Assembly (NCBI GenBank): GCA_033060915.1
Contig: CM065377.1
Span: 80,903,775 to 80,967,774, forward strand
DNA length: 64,000 nucleotides
Reading direction: 5' to 3'
Source: Euryodendron excelsum
Lineage: Eukaryota; Streptophyta; Magnoliopsida; Ericales; Pentaphylacaceae
The translations under genes were made by a program, and so were the position numbers. The notes beneath the pieces were generated by a model. It had not been told where the DNA came from. It saw nothing but the letters and a program-made list of their open reading frames with translations, and searched no databases. This document shows positions 1 through 9,512 of the stretch, one piece after another. Each line of letters opens with the position of its first letter. The first letter of the stretch is position 1.

Positions 1-1920
1 ATTAGAAGAATTCACACTTGGTCAATCCTATGTGCTTGATACAAATCTAATGTACAAATTACCTAAACACTGGAAGTCAAAAGATGAAGAAAAAATTGAT
101 TTTGGGATCTTACTTTAACAAATCTTTAACCTTATCGTATGGTATTACAATCTATCATTTACTAGCCAACTATCGTTGATTACTCTAGAAAATAGAGATA
201 TCACAAATTAAAGAACTGTTCAAACCTCAGTGGTATACGCTAAGTGGGTGCTATACTGCTACCTTGTCCTGGCTGAAGGTTTGATCGATGGGTTTTCGGC
301 CCCTAAGTTGACCTGCTAATCATCTTTCTTTAAAATAGTTTCCTAGTTAAAAACAATAATTAGGCAAGTGGACGTGTAAGTTGAGACCTTGCTTAGATAA
401 TTTATGAAACTAATACTGGGGTGTCCAAGTAATTGCTAAGGCATTATGCCCATAGCATTTTGCAGAAACCTTTCAACTTGAAAACTTGTTTGTTTTTGCT
501 CTAAAATGAAAGAAAATGACATTCGAAGTCCCAACAAAAGCGTTTTGCAATTTGTGCAATTTCTTCTTCTTCTTTTAAAAAAAAAAAGTAAAAAAAAAGA
601 AAAAAGAAAAATTGAAATCTAACTTGTCCATTATCTCAGGTGGTTGTCGTTTTTGAAGTCTTTTTATAACAATTATATTTTATTTTTAACATAGCGAATC
701 TTAACAATTCATTATCCAAGAAGAGACACTTGCCTTATGTTTATCTGTTGTCCAATAACATGAAACTTGGCTGCAATCTCAAGCAGCAGTTGTGTTTGAG
801 CCACATCTGTAGTTGGCATTTTTGGAGTCCACATCTTACTATATTATGTGAGCCTCTCATGCTTCAGTGGCTGGAAACTTGAGTCTGCCTTTTAACATGT
901 TTCTCTCTTTGTTTACATCTCTTATGTCGTGTTTGTCTGGCATGTTTAAACATGTTAAAAGTGCTTTAGCTTAAGCCGGGTTCATTTGTCATGTTTAAGA
1001 ATGTTTGAATGTTCTGTGTTAAACCACAAAGTGACAAAAGAAACTCCGAATCAAAGTAAATAATTGTGTGCATGTACATGTTTGCATTTGTTTAATTCTC
1101 ATGTGGTTAGCATATATTCCTCTCTATTATACTATATATGAAGTTAGACATTGTTTGTTTTTGTTGTATAAACCTTAAAATTATTGGGTAGAAGAAAGTA
1201 ACTGTTTCACAATAAACACATAAAGTTGCGCATCCAAACGCTTGATAAGGGAATCTCTCTCTCTGCGAATGAGCATCTTCTTATGCTGAAAATGAAATGT
1301 CAGGGATGGTCATTGCCACATCATATCGTGGTTGTGGCTATAAACCAACTAATATACTCGATCAATCCAGTGAGATGACAAGGAAAACCTAACAGCGACC
1401 AATATTCTTTCTTATTGTTATTTGCTTAGCCATTACGTGTATCGTTGATGAACACATTATGTCTTTATGATTGATAAGCATTGAATTGTGTCAAAAAATC
1501 GAAGACAAAAACCTCAAAAATATTTGTAATCCATTTGAGTTTTTTCAGTGACTTGATATTTGTAGATAATCCTCTCATGCTTGCAGAACATGTATGATAT
1601 TATAAACTACGAAGACGAAGAAGCATGAAGGTTTTACAGCAAAATTGAAATGAATATGTCTCAATATCCGTCTTATGGCGGTACTCCTGTTGCATCTTCG
1701 GTGCTTAGAGAACCAGCTATTAAAAGAATAGCCAGTCAGAGCAATGATTAAAGGGAAAAAGTCCAAGGCCTGCATTATTGCTTTTAGGTGTTAAAAATGG
1801 ATAAACCTTAATTAATGGCCTAATTTGTATCTACAAATCTTGTCTACCATAGCTACTTTGGTAAAACCAAAGAATAATAAATAAATAAAATTTATTATTA
1901 TATTTTTATGGGTACTAGTA
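1..1920. other. AT-rich intergenic DNA, no gene recognised
   Basis: No reading frame in this stretch resembles a known protein, and I see no tRNA or microRNA hairpin. It contains short A and T runs, for example around 578-610, and unremarkable AT-rich sequence. It could hold distal regulatory DNA or the far end of a gene outside the window. Confidence 0.5.
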
Positions 1921-2835
1921 TAGTTATCAGAATCGGACCAAATCGTCTGATTCAATCAATTGAATTGAGAACGTGATCTTGAACCTGGTTCAATTACAAT
2001 ACTAAAAATACATAAGAATCGGATTGAACTGGAAATCATGAGTAGGTATTTTAAAAAATTGGTAAATTGGTCAATATTTAGCGAATCGGACGGTTTTTAA
2101 AAAAAAGTCAAAATAGCATAAATTAAGCATAATTTGAAATCATATGTTTTTTTAGAAAAATGCTTTTTGATGAAAAATATAATAAAAAAGTAAAAACTTT
2201 AAACTAAACCAAAAAAAAAAAAAAAAGAGGATGATACCAAAAAAATAGGACAAGACAAATAGTACACAATCTTACTTTCATACTTTGCATTATTTTCTCA
2301 TTTTAAATTTATGTTTCTATACACTTTTTAGATTATAATTGGATATATCGATATAAATATCACAAAAATAATAATTAAAATTTAGAAACTATAAACTAAA
2401 CCAAAAATAAGAAAAATAAAGATGAGAAAGATGATGGTATAGGATAAAAAAAAATAGAATATGCAAACAATAATGAACATTATTTTCTTAATAATACATA
2501 TTATTTTCAAGTTTTACGCCATTTCTTTTAAAAATAAAAAAAAAACTAGTGGACACTAGATTAAAAAATATTAAATTAGAGAGAAAATAAGTCCACTTAA
2601 ATATTTTTATACTTATTTATTTGTATTCTTTCTCTTATAAAATATTTATTTTTATACTTATTTTGAGTTGTATGAAATGGAGTATCATTTAATCCATTGC
2701 TAATTTTTTAACAATTATTTTTATTCAAACATATTTTTATTATTTATTTATTGTATAAGCGGTTGAATTGGTTGAATCGGTAAACTATTGAACCAATACT
2801 TTAAGTGGTTCAATTACTGGTAACTATTTGTACTA
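1921..2835. repeat. Degenerate dispersed repeat with ends rich in CGGTTCAA-like words
   Basis: Both edges carry clustered variants of the words ATCGGA, GGTTCAAT and GGTTGAATTGG (about 1925-2100 and 2755-2830). The middle is very AT-rich and contains two related stretches, each with 'aaactaaaccaaaaa' (about 2195 and 2390). The same style of sequence recurs near 32730-32960 and 53465-53800. This suggests an old transposon family, perhaps a TIR element, but no clean termini or target duplication could be fixed. Confidence 0.35.
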
Positions 2836-2954
2836 GGACTTGGGGGAGATGGTGATATTCTAATTATTTTTCTTTATGTTTATGCATTATATTCCGGTTT
2901 ATTTTTTATTTTTTGGTTTAGAAACACAAGGAAATGAATAATATATCCCTTTTA

Positions 2955-3230
2955 CAACCCATTTGGTACTTGGGGAGGGAAGAGAATGGAAGGAAAAAAT
3001 TGAAATTTTTTTCCTCCACTTGCTTAATTCTACCTAGGAGAGCAATTAAGGAGAGAGAAAAAGAGAGAAAGGTAAGGAAAAATGAAAAAAACACACTCTC
3101 TCTCTCTCTCTCTCTCCATTTACCCTTTATTTTCTTCTTTATAAAACCAACATAAAAGAAAAAATAATTTCCCTTTCTTTTCTTCATTTTTCTTCTCTTT
3201 CATTTCTTCCGCCAAGCTCCAAACAAGCTC
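2955..3230. mobile_element. Tourist/PIF-Harbinger-like MITE, 276 bp
   Basis: The two ends are imperfect inverted repeats: CAACCCATTTGGTACTTGG at the left and, read on the opposite strand, GAGCTTGTTTGGAGCTTGG at the right. Both share TTTGG and CTTGG at the same spacing. The element is flanked on each side by TTA (2952-2954 and 3231-3233), the three-base target duplication expected of PIF/Harbinger elements. It has no coding capacity. A (CT)n run lies at 3096-3116. Confidence 0.6.
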
Positions 3231-3244
3231 TTAGGAAAGGAGGA

Positions 3245-3312
3245 AAGCCGGGTCTTGAACCCGGAACAATGAGCAGGAGTGGCAAGGGCCATACAACCGG
3301 GCCAAGCTATTG
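3245..3312 (-). mobile_element. tRNA-derived SINE-like fragment
   Basis: On the minus strand a box-A-like word (TGGCCCGGTTG, within 3289-3309) is followed about 25 bases later by a perfect tRNA T-arm: a 5-bp stem CCGGG/CCCGG around the loop TTCAAGA (3249-3265), which doubles as a Pol III box B. No convincing seven-base acceptor stem closes the structure, so it is not a functional tRNA. A SINE head is the simplest reading; its 3' end is not delimited and may have been cut by the adjacent MITE. Confidence 0.45.
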
Positions 3313-3330
3313 CTCATTCCTTTGTTTATC

Positions 3331-4076
3331 CAATGGGCCATTATTCTTTTGGTAGATTGGTCCCGGGCCAGTTGAAAAGACGTATACCATTTCAACCAAG
3401 CCTGGCCTGTCAGAAAAGAGCATGTCCAGAAGGAAACAAAAATTCAACCGTGTAGATGATAGAACATATTTATGGGCTGTGTGCCTCTGACATGGTTTCT
3501 CTGACTTGCCCAACTTTGTCTTCTCTTACAAAATGTCATTGCGCCTTTTTCAAACAGAACAAAGAAGTGGGCAACCCAAATTGTTTTGTGAGTCCACCTT
3601 CAGGAAAAGCATGGATATTATGCTAAAAGAATAAAAGAAGCATTAGTCGACAGCAAAATCTCAATAATTACCATACCATTTCGTTACTTAAATACTGAAA
3701 TTTTTATACAAAGTCTAAATTAATTAAACATGTATACATTGGTTTGTATTTTAGTACCCTAACAATATACGTGACAACTAATTATTGATTCAAATTAAAA
3801 TTTAAAAAATTGATAATTAGAGTTCATATAAGTTTGACGAGGATTTGCTGATAATTTACTAGTTCGAGGACTGTCACACAGTTGGTTCATTTAGTTAGAA
3901 GGATTATTCCTAGGCAATGAATTATCTGAAGCTAAATGCTAAAGGCAACAAATGGAGGGGAAAAGGGAGGGCAGAGAGCATCAATCACTTCTCCCAACAA
4001 GCAAAGTCAGAAGCAAGACATGTTAAAAAGACATATATACAGACAGCAGACTGTAACAAATGGACAGAAAAAAAAA

Positions 4077-4118
<42 letters not shown>

Positions 4119-4860
4119 CACTCCTCTCAACAAGCAAGTAAAAAGCAAGGCATATATAAATAGAGAGAGACAGAGAGATATAAAGCAACGGGTACGACAA
4201 AGCCCTTTTGTGAATCTGAATGCAAGCATCTCTCTCGGAAAAGCTTTTTATGTTGTGAGAAACTAACGTACTTGTTACGCATATCTATCTGTCTTTGTTA
4301 TTGTCGTAAAAAACAAAGAGATTATATATATATATACGCTGCACGTGTTGTCACGACCCATGAGCATAATACGTACGTGCAATACACGTACGTACAGGAT
4401 AGGCTGATTGTTCAAGAATGCGTAGAGCTGCAAGGTCAAAGTCTGACGCGCCAACAAACTCATGACCGTTGGGTTCCAAACTAATTTACAGGATGTTCAA
4501 TAGAGAATAGGTTTGTTTCTATTCAACGTTAATGGAGGAGGAGGTGTTTATGCCTTTAAGGATCTCTAACAAGTTGAAATTGATTAAAAGAAAACGAAGA
4601 AATTTCCAATACCAATAGGAGACCTAGTTTTATAAGCTAGTCTACCCCTAAGATGGGCCCAGAAGGGCAGTTCTTTACGTTTCTTGAATTGACGATCCCC
4701 CCACAGCTGATTCCATGATGATACCTATCTTGGCTTAGTGACTTTTGATAGCTGTATCTGCTTTTGCTGAATCCGATTCTCTCTCTCTCTCTCTCTCTGT
4801 CTGCGTGTAGGTGGGGTGTAGTTGGGGCGTGATTCATGCGTGGTCGATCATAACCCATTA
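3331..4860. other. Intergenic DNA upstream of the proline-rich gene
   Basis: No gene is recognised. The stretch holds a (GA)n array at 4079-4113 and a (CT)n array near 4781-4798. The last few hundred bases are likely promoter or distal 5' sequence of the gene starting at 4988. Confidence 0.5.
4079..4113. repeat. (GA)n microsatellite, 35 bp
   Basis: Uninterrupted GA dinucleotides follow a short A run. It lies about 0.9 kb upstream of the proline-rich gene start. Confidence 0.9.
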
Positions 4861-4866
4861 GGCTAT

Positions 4867-4875
4867 TATATATAA
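4867..4875 (+). promoter_or_regulatory. Probable TATA box of the proline-rich gene
   Basis: TATATATAA lies 113 bases before the ATG at 4988. Transcription would start near 4900 and give a leader of roughly 85-90 bases. A polypyrimidine run ending in TTTTTTTTGTAG just before the ATG resembles a 3' splice site, so a leader intron is possible and would move the true promoter upstream. Confidence 0.5.
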
Positions 4876-4987
4876 GAGCATACGTGAGCTTTTCATTTAT
4901 GTGTTCGTTCTATGTTTCTTGTTCCAATATAAACTTTGTGGATTGGAATACTCTCTTCCACCCTCCCCCTTTTTTTTGTAGCAAATT

Positions 4988-6458
4988 ATGTCAAGCCAGC
5001 AACCCCCGGCTCGCCCATGGTTCCGGTTAGCTACCATGGCTCGCCCACCCCCTGAACCAACCCCAACCCCAACTCCAGCTCCAGCTCCAGCTCCCTTTCC
5101 CGCTCCAAGGCCACCATTTATCCGACCTACATTTACCCAAACATTTGTTACCCCCAACAACACAGCCAACTGTTCAGCCACCACCACCTCCTCCACCAGC
5201 TCCTCAAGAACCTGCTCCGGTGCCACCTCCACTGCCAGCACCTCAAGCACCAGCCCCACCACCTCCAACAACACAGCCAACTGTTCAGCCACCACCACCT
5301 CCTCCACCAGCTCCTCAAGAACCTGCTCCGGCGCCACCTCCACTGCCAGCACCTCAAGCACCAGCCCCACCACCTCCTGCTGCTGCTGTATTCCCTACTC
5401 CCACCCCTGCTCCACAGCCAGCACCTTCCCCACCACGTCCTGCTGTTTCATCCCCTCCTCTCGCCCCTGCTCCCCAGCCAGCACCTGCCCCACCACCTCC
5501 TTCACCCCCTGCTCCATCACCACGGGCTGCCGTGGCGGCACCACCTCCCACCGCTCCAACCACGTCTGTGGCAACATCTCCTATCATAAGAATTTCCACT
5601 CCCCCACCAAAAGCATCACCACCAATCCCAACTGTTCCGTACGCATCCCCTTCAGTACCACCACCGACGCTAAAGCCAAGAGTCTCGGTTCCTTCCTTTC
5701 CATTGCCACCTTCAACAGCACCAGCACCAGCTTCCCCAATTCCTGTCGCTGAAGCTGCTGCCGCTCCCACCGTCACCACCCGCGTGCCCTTTCCATCCCT
5801 TAGGGTCCCATCCCCTGTGATCAAGCCCCGCCTCTCTCCCCCACCATCTCCACTAACACTACCTCCAGCCCAATTAAAGTCTGACGTCGAACATGAAGCC
5901 AAGATTCCTCCCGAAGTCGAGCAGAAAACTGTCCTGGTCCAAGAAACCATTGAAAAACCTAAGGTGATCCCGAGAACAACCAACGGGGACCTCCAAAGGC
6001 GTGTCGGTGAGACCTTTGCCCCCCTGAGTGGGAAGCGAGATGTAACCAAAGATAGCGGTAATCATAAGAAGCCATCTGATTCTGAAGAGTTTGGGATGAG
6101 GGTTATCACTATTGCAGGTGAAAACAACGGTGCTATCATGGAGTTTAGCCCTTCCCGCAAGAAACAACATGATTTTGGTGGCAACCCTCAGATTCTTCAC
6201 AAGAGATCCGGAAGTGACGGCGGCAGCAGTAATGAAGATGGGAGGCTGAAGATCAAAGACAATAATAATAGTCCCAATGCAATGGCAAGCTCGCCGCCGC
6301 CATTGAATGCATACATGAACAGCAACGTACAGGGGGTGAACAATTCCATCCTCTACAATTTCTCTTGCACTCAGCATGACCCAGGTGTTCACCTTTCTCT
6401 CTCCAGAAAGGCCAATGGAATACACATGAAGGATCGGATGGACGGCCAACATATTTAG
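4988..6458 (+). CDS. Proline-rich protein with an apparent one-base frameshift
   Basis: ATG at 4988 opens a frame beginning MSSQQPPARPWFRLATMARP, then Pro/Ala/Thr repeats. After about 55 codons this frame turns into Ser/Thr/Cys-rich nonsense, while the frame one base over continues proline-rich from 5154 to the TAG at 6456-6458. Dropping one C from the CCCCC run at 5151-5155 joins them into about 489 residues. The first half is Pro-rich. The C-terminal part is Ser/Asn/Gly-rich and carries GMRVITIAGENNGAIM and a terminal NFSCTQHDPGVHLSLSR block, which I recall as conserved in plant proteins often labelled hydroxyproline-rich or gp1-like. No signal peptide is visible, so a cell-wall role is doubtful. 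Function is unknown. The break could be an assembly or sequencing error, a natural null allele or, less likely, a small intron. Confidence 0.75.
5154..5375 (+). repeat. Two in-frame tandem copies of a 111-bp coding unit
   Basis: The block at 5154-5264 is repeated at 5265-5375 with essentially one substitution (GTG to GCG). Each unit encodes 37 residues of the form PTTQPTVQPPPPPPPAPQEP followed by Ala-Pro-Gln-Ala repeats. The near identity shows a recent duplication. Confidence 0.85.
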
Positions 6459-8488
6459 AGAGAGAGAAAAAAGGAGGGTATCTGCTTTTGAGTTTCATTT
6501 TCATGTACGTACTATAATAATGGGAATAATGTGAGTGATATATATATATATATATATATATATAGATTGATGGTAAAAAGGGTCATGGATTCTGATTCTT
6601 CCATTGTTATGGAAGGATGGTCCATGGCCTTCTTATGTTTGATACCGAGTGAAAACATTATATGTGTAACCTAAGCAAGTGTAATAAATGGTGCAGTTTG
6701 CCAAGTAACGAGTGCCGGACCAAATCCTAGTTGGCCAGATAGCTAAGCTAGCATCATTGTTCAATTTTGTTCAAATTGCATGCCATCATTAGACATTAGT
6801 TTTTCCATACTAGCAACATACAGGAGCCTATATATATATATATATATATATTTGTGTGTAAGCACGTGTGGGCTAATAATCTTCGATATTCTTTTACTTA
6901 GATGGGAATATTTCTTTTCCACAAGCAAGAAACATTCTGTTTAAATAAGAATCTTAATTGAATTTGATTTTAATACACTTTCAGAATGGAGTATTTTTTT
7001 GTTTTTTTTTTTTTTACAGAAGCGGGTGTCATATTTATAGGACACTTGTCATCAAATGGCATGTATGATATATGCGGATCGGGCTGGATTATTTGTGTCA
7101 TCACTGTTTCTTGAACCTATACGAACGAAAGAGGGCAGGGTTGTTGCAAATCAAACCCCCAATCATTTAAACAATCTTTTTGGACCTGATAGAGAAGTAG
7201 TGAACTTAATTATTTATCCAAATCAAATTCAATTTAGAAACCTTCTATAACATGATAAATGATAGTTTAATTTTGATACACTGATAATGTAAAACTCTTT
7301 TATACAAACGAGTATCAGAATACGACATGTGTTTATGAGTCTTGCTTATTTATGTTATACTTAAAATTTAAAGGACCCGTGTTGCACTCTGATGTTCTAC
7401 TTGTATAAAAATATTATATTCTATCAATGCATCAAAACTAAACTTTAAAGGATATATAATAGTCTCTTTAAAACTTTGATTGTGCAAGAATATGTATTAA
7501 TCAAATGCACTAGCAAATTGGGCTGGACTCGAGTACACATAGCCTCCGTTTGGTAGAGTTTAAATTTAATTATTTTTTACTTTTAGAAGTTAAGATAAGC
7601 GCAAAAAAAAAAAAAAAAGTTAAAAGCTGAAAAAATTCTAACTTTTTTTTATAAATCAAAAAAATTTGAAAAAAATTTATAACAAACAGGTCCTACATAT
7701 TGTTTTTGTCAGAATGACTACCCTTGCTATATAAATTTAGTTTTGCTTGATGTTAGTCTCGTGTCCACTGATTATTGTAGGTGCACGTACGGACCACCTT
7801 CCCTGGAGCTCGGCCGCAATATTGACAAATCACCTTCTCCGTGTAATTCAATACCCCATGTCAGCATTGTGAGGTGACATTTAAATTAACTAAACATTGT
7901 TATGTGTGATGGTTAACCATATATAACGCGCGCGGTGTCTGAACCTCAAGCAATACGCTTTAGAGTTTCTAATTTCCAGGAGGCCTCGCCGCCTATATGG
8001 TTGGCTCCTCATCCGAGTGTACCAATCTTCACTTGTGATATGTGCACTTGCCCATCCCTCTCGGCTTGGTCAAATGATTGTCCACCTCAGTGCCCTCCTC
8101 CTATAGTTTACACTCAACACCATAATGCCCCTAAGTCAACCTAGGTTGAGAGAATGGTCTAGGAATAGTCTTGGGGCTTGGTTGATGCTGTAGTTATGGC
8201 CGGGTGCTCGAGCAACCCCATAACCTTCAGGCGGGATTACCATGGTCTTGTAACCCAGAAGGTTTGTTGAGGTGACTTGTCCCATTTTCTCTCTGGACAA
8301 CTTGTACCTTGATTGATCTGAGAGAGAGAGAGAGGATATCTATGTGAATACAATCTGAAACCTTGACAAATATGTGTAAATTGGATACCTCCTCCAAGCA
8401 TGCTGACGTTGATCTTCTCCATTTTGACTAGGAAGCGACTACTCTCTCTCTCTCTCTCTCTCCAAAATCCCCTATGTTCTCACCTAGC
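6459..8488. other. 3' flank and intergenic DNA
   Basis: No further gene is recognised. (TA)n arrays occur at 6539-6564 and about 6830-6851. A MITE-like element at 7543-7693 is listed separately. A short GC-richer patch around 8160-8240 and (GA/CT)n runs near 8322 and 8440 have no assigned role. Confidence 0.5.
7543..7693. mobile_element. Short MITE-like element with CCGTTTGG-type ends
   Basis: The left end reads CCTCCGTTTGGTA and the right end, on the opposite strand, reads GGACCTGTTTGTTATAA. The interior is A/T-rich and roughly self-complementary (about 150 bp). Ends of the type CxxGTTTGG are typical of small plant DNA transposons. No clear target duplication was found, so the exact borders are uncertain. 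Confidence 0.4.
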
Positions 8489-9239
8489 TTTTTTTTTTGG
8501 GTTCAATGGAAGTTATTATAAGGGGGGTTGAAGTCGGAAAAAAATCTAAGGAGGAAGGGTTCGAATTTTTAACCTCTCTAATAGAGGTCAAGAACTCTGG
8601 TCAATTGACCGGGCTCGACTTTGCTATTGTCGGACTTGGTGCGGTCGTGTTCGGTTAAGTACGTGTCCCACTGTTAACCCGCCACATGTTTGTGGCTTGT
8701 CACATCATTAACGTGCACAAATATAACAGAGTGTTCTGCCGTCACACTTCATTTATGTGGGGCCCATTCTTTTAATATAATTTAAATGTCAAATCTCTCA
8801 ATTATACATGAACCATGTATATATATATATATATATATATATTTGCGCGAACAACAATAAAAAAATAACGGATAGATCGATCTGATCTCATTTGATTAAC
8901 TTTTTCACATTCAACCAACGAAGAATAAGACTAATCAATTTCATAAAGTTCGCTTTAATGACAAGTGGACTTAAGTTTGGGGCTTCAGATCTGTCTATAT
9001 TAGTCTGCTTCAAACAAACTGTTGGTCAATCAAGGCATTGCCGCGGCAACAACCATCATTGAGAGTTTGACGGCCATAGCGAAGGTGAGCTTTTGTTGCA
9101 AACGAAACCGCCATGGAGAAGATTTCGAACAGAACCATCGGTGTGCACAGCAGACGAGCTTCAAAAGAGAGTAGCAGATAAGAAAGGGAAGGAATACGCC
9201 ATAAAATTAAAACAGAGGACTATAAGAATAGGTTAATGG

Positions 9240-9282
<43 letters not shown>

Positions 9283-9512
9283 AGATTAAAATTGACTCAT
9301 TAATGAATCCGGCCCTCTTTCACCATTTTTAAGTAGGCTCTACATAAATGAAGTGTGACGGCAGAACTCTCCATTATATCTGTGCATGTTAATGATGTGG
9401 CAAGCCACAAACATGTGGCGGGTTGATAGCGGGACACATACTCAACCGGACACGACCGCACTAAGTCCGATAGTAGCAAAGTCGCGCCCCAATTGAGCTA
9501 GCTCCAATTAAT
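8489..9512 (-). mobile_element. tRNA-type SINE split by a Mutator-like element
   Basis: On the minus strand a SINE body reads from a split 5' end (9499-9512 joined to 8602-8610) through a box B of the type ATTCGAACCC (8557-8566) to an A-rich tail (complement of the T run at 8489-8498). A second copy lies at about 57861-57992 and aligns across the break: 'aactctggtcaattga' plus 'gctagctcca' here against 'aactctagtgaattgggctagtacca' there. The SINE is therefore real and predates the MULE at 8611-9489. Confidence 0.65.
8611..9489. mobile_element. Non-autonomous Mutator-like element (MULE), 879 bp
   Basis: The termini are long inverted repeats of about 150 bp (8611-8764 and 9336-9489). Both contain CGACTTTGCTA, GTGCGGTCGTGT, CCGCCACATGTTTGTGGCTTG and the complement of GAAGTGTGACGGCAGAAC, with scattered substitutions. 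Flanking nine-base direct repeats match at eight positions (caattgacc at 8602-8610; caattgagc at 9490-9498). Long TIRs with 9-bp target duplications are diagnostic of MULEs. No transposase is present. The 570-bp centre includes a (TA)n run, a (GA)n run (9243-9278) and a moderately GC-rich segment at about 9030-9210 that may be captured sequence. Confidence 0.85.

Noticed and set aside
3245..3312. A functional tRNA gene
   Set aside because: The T-arm is perfect, but no matching acceptor stem or convincing anticodon arm can be formed around it. A tRNA-derived SINE explains it better.
3917..4266. Small proteins rich in Arg-Glu or Ser-Leu repeats, here and at other GA/CT arrays (29181-29471, 45033-45370, 47208-47417)
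   Set aside because: These are translations of GA/CT microsatellites with no start context, conservation or domain.
4988..5752. A 254-residue Ser/Thr/Cys-rich protein from the ATG at 4988 without frame change
   Set aside because: After about residue 55 it is merely the shifted reading of the proline-rich repeats. The conserved C-terminal motifs are all in the other frame.
4897..6504. Long minus-strand open frames (Gly/Ala/Val- or Trp/Arg-rich) opposite the proline-rich gene
   Set aside because: They are the complement of a CCx-rich coding region, which rarely contains stops on the other strand. None resembles a real protein.
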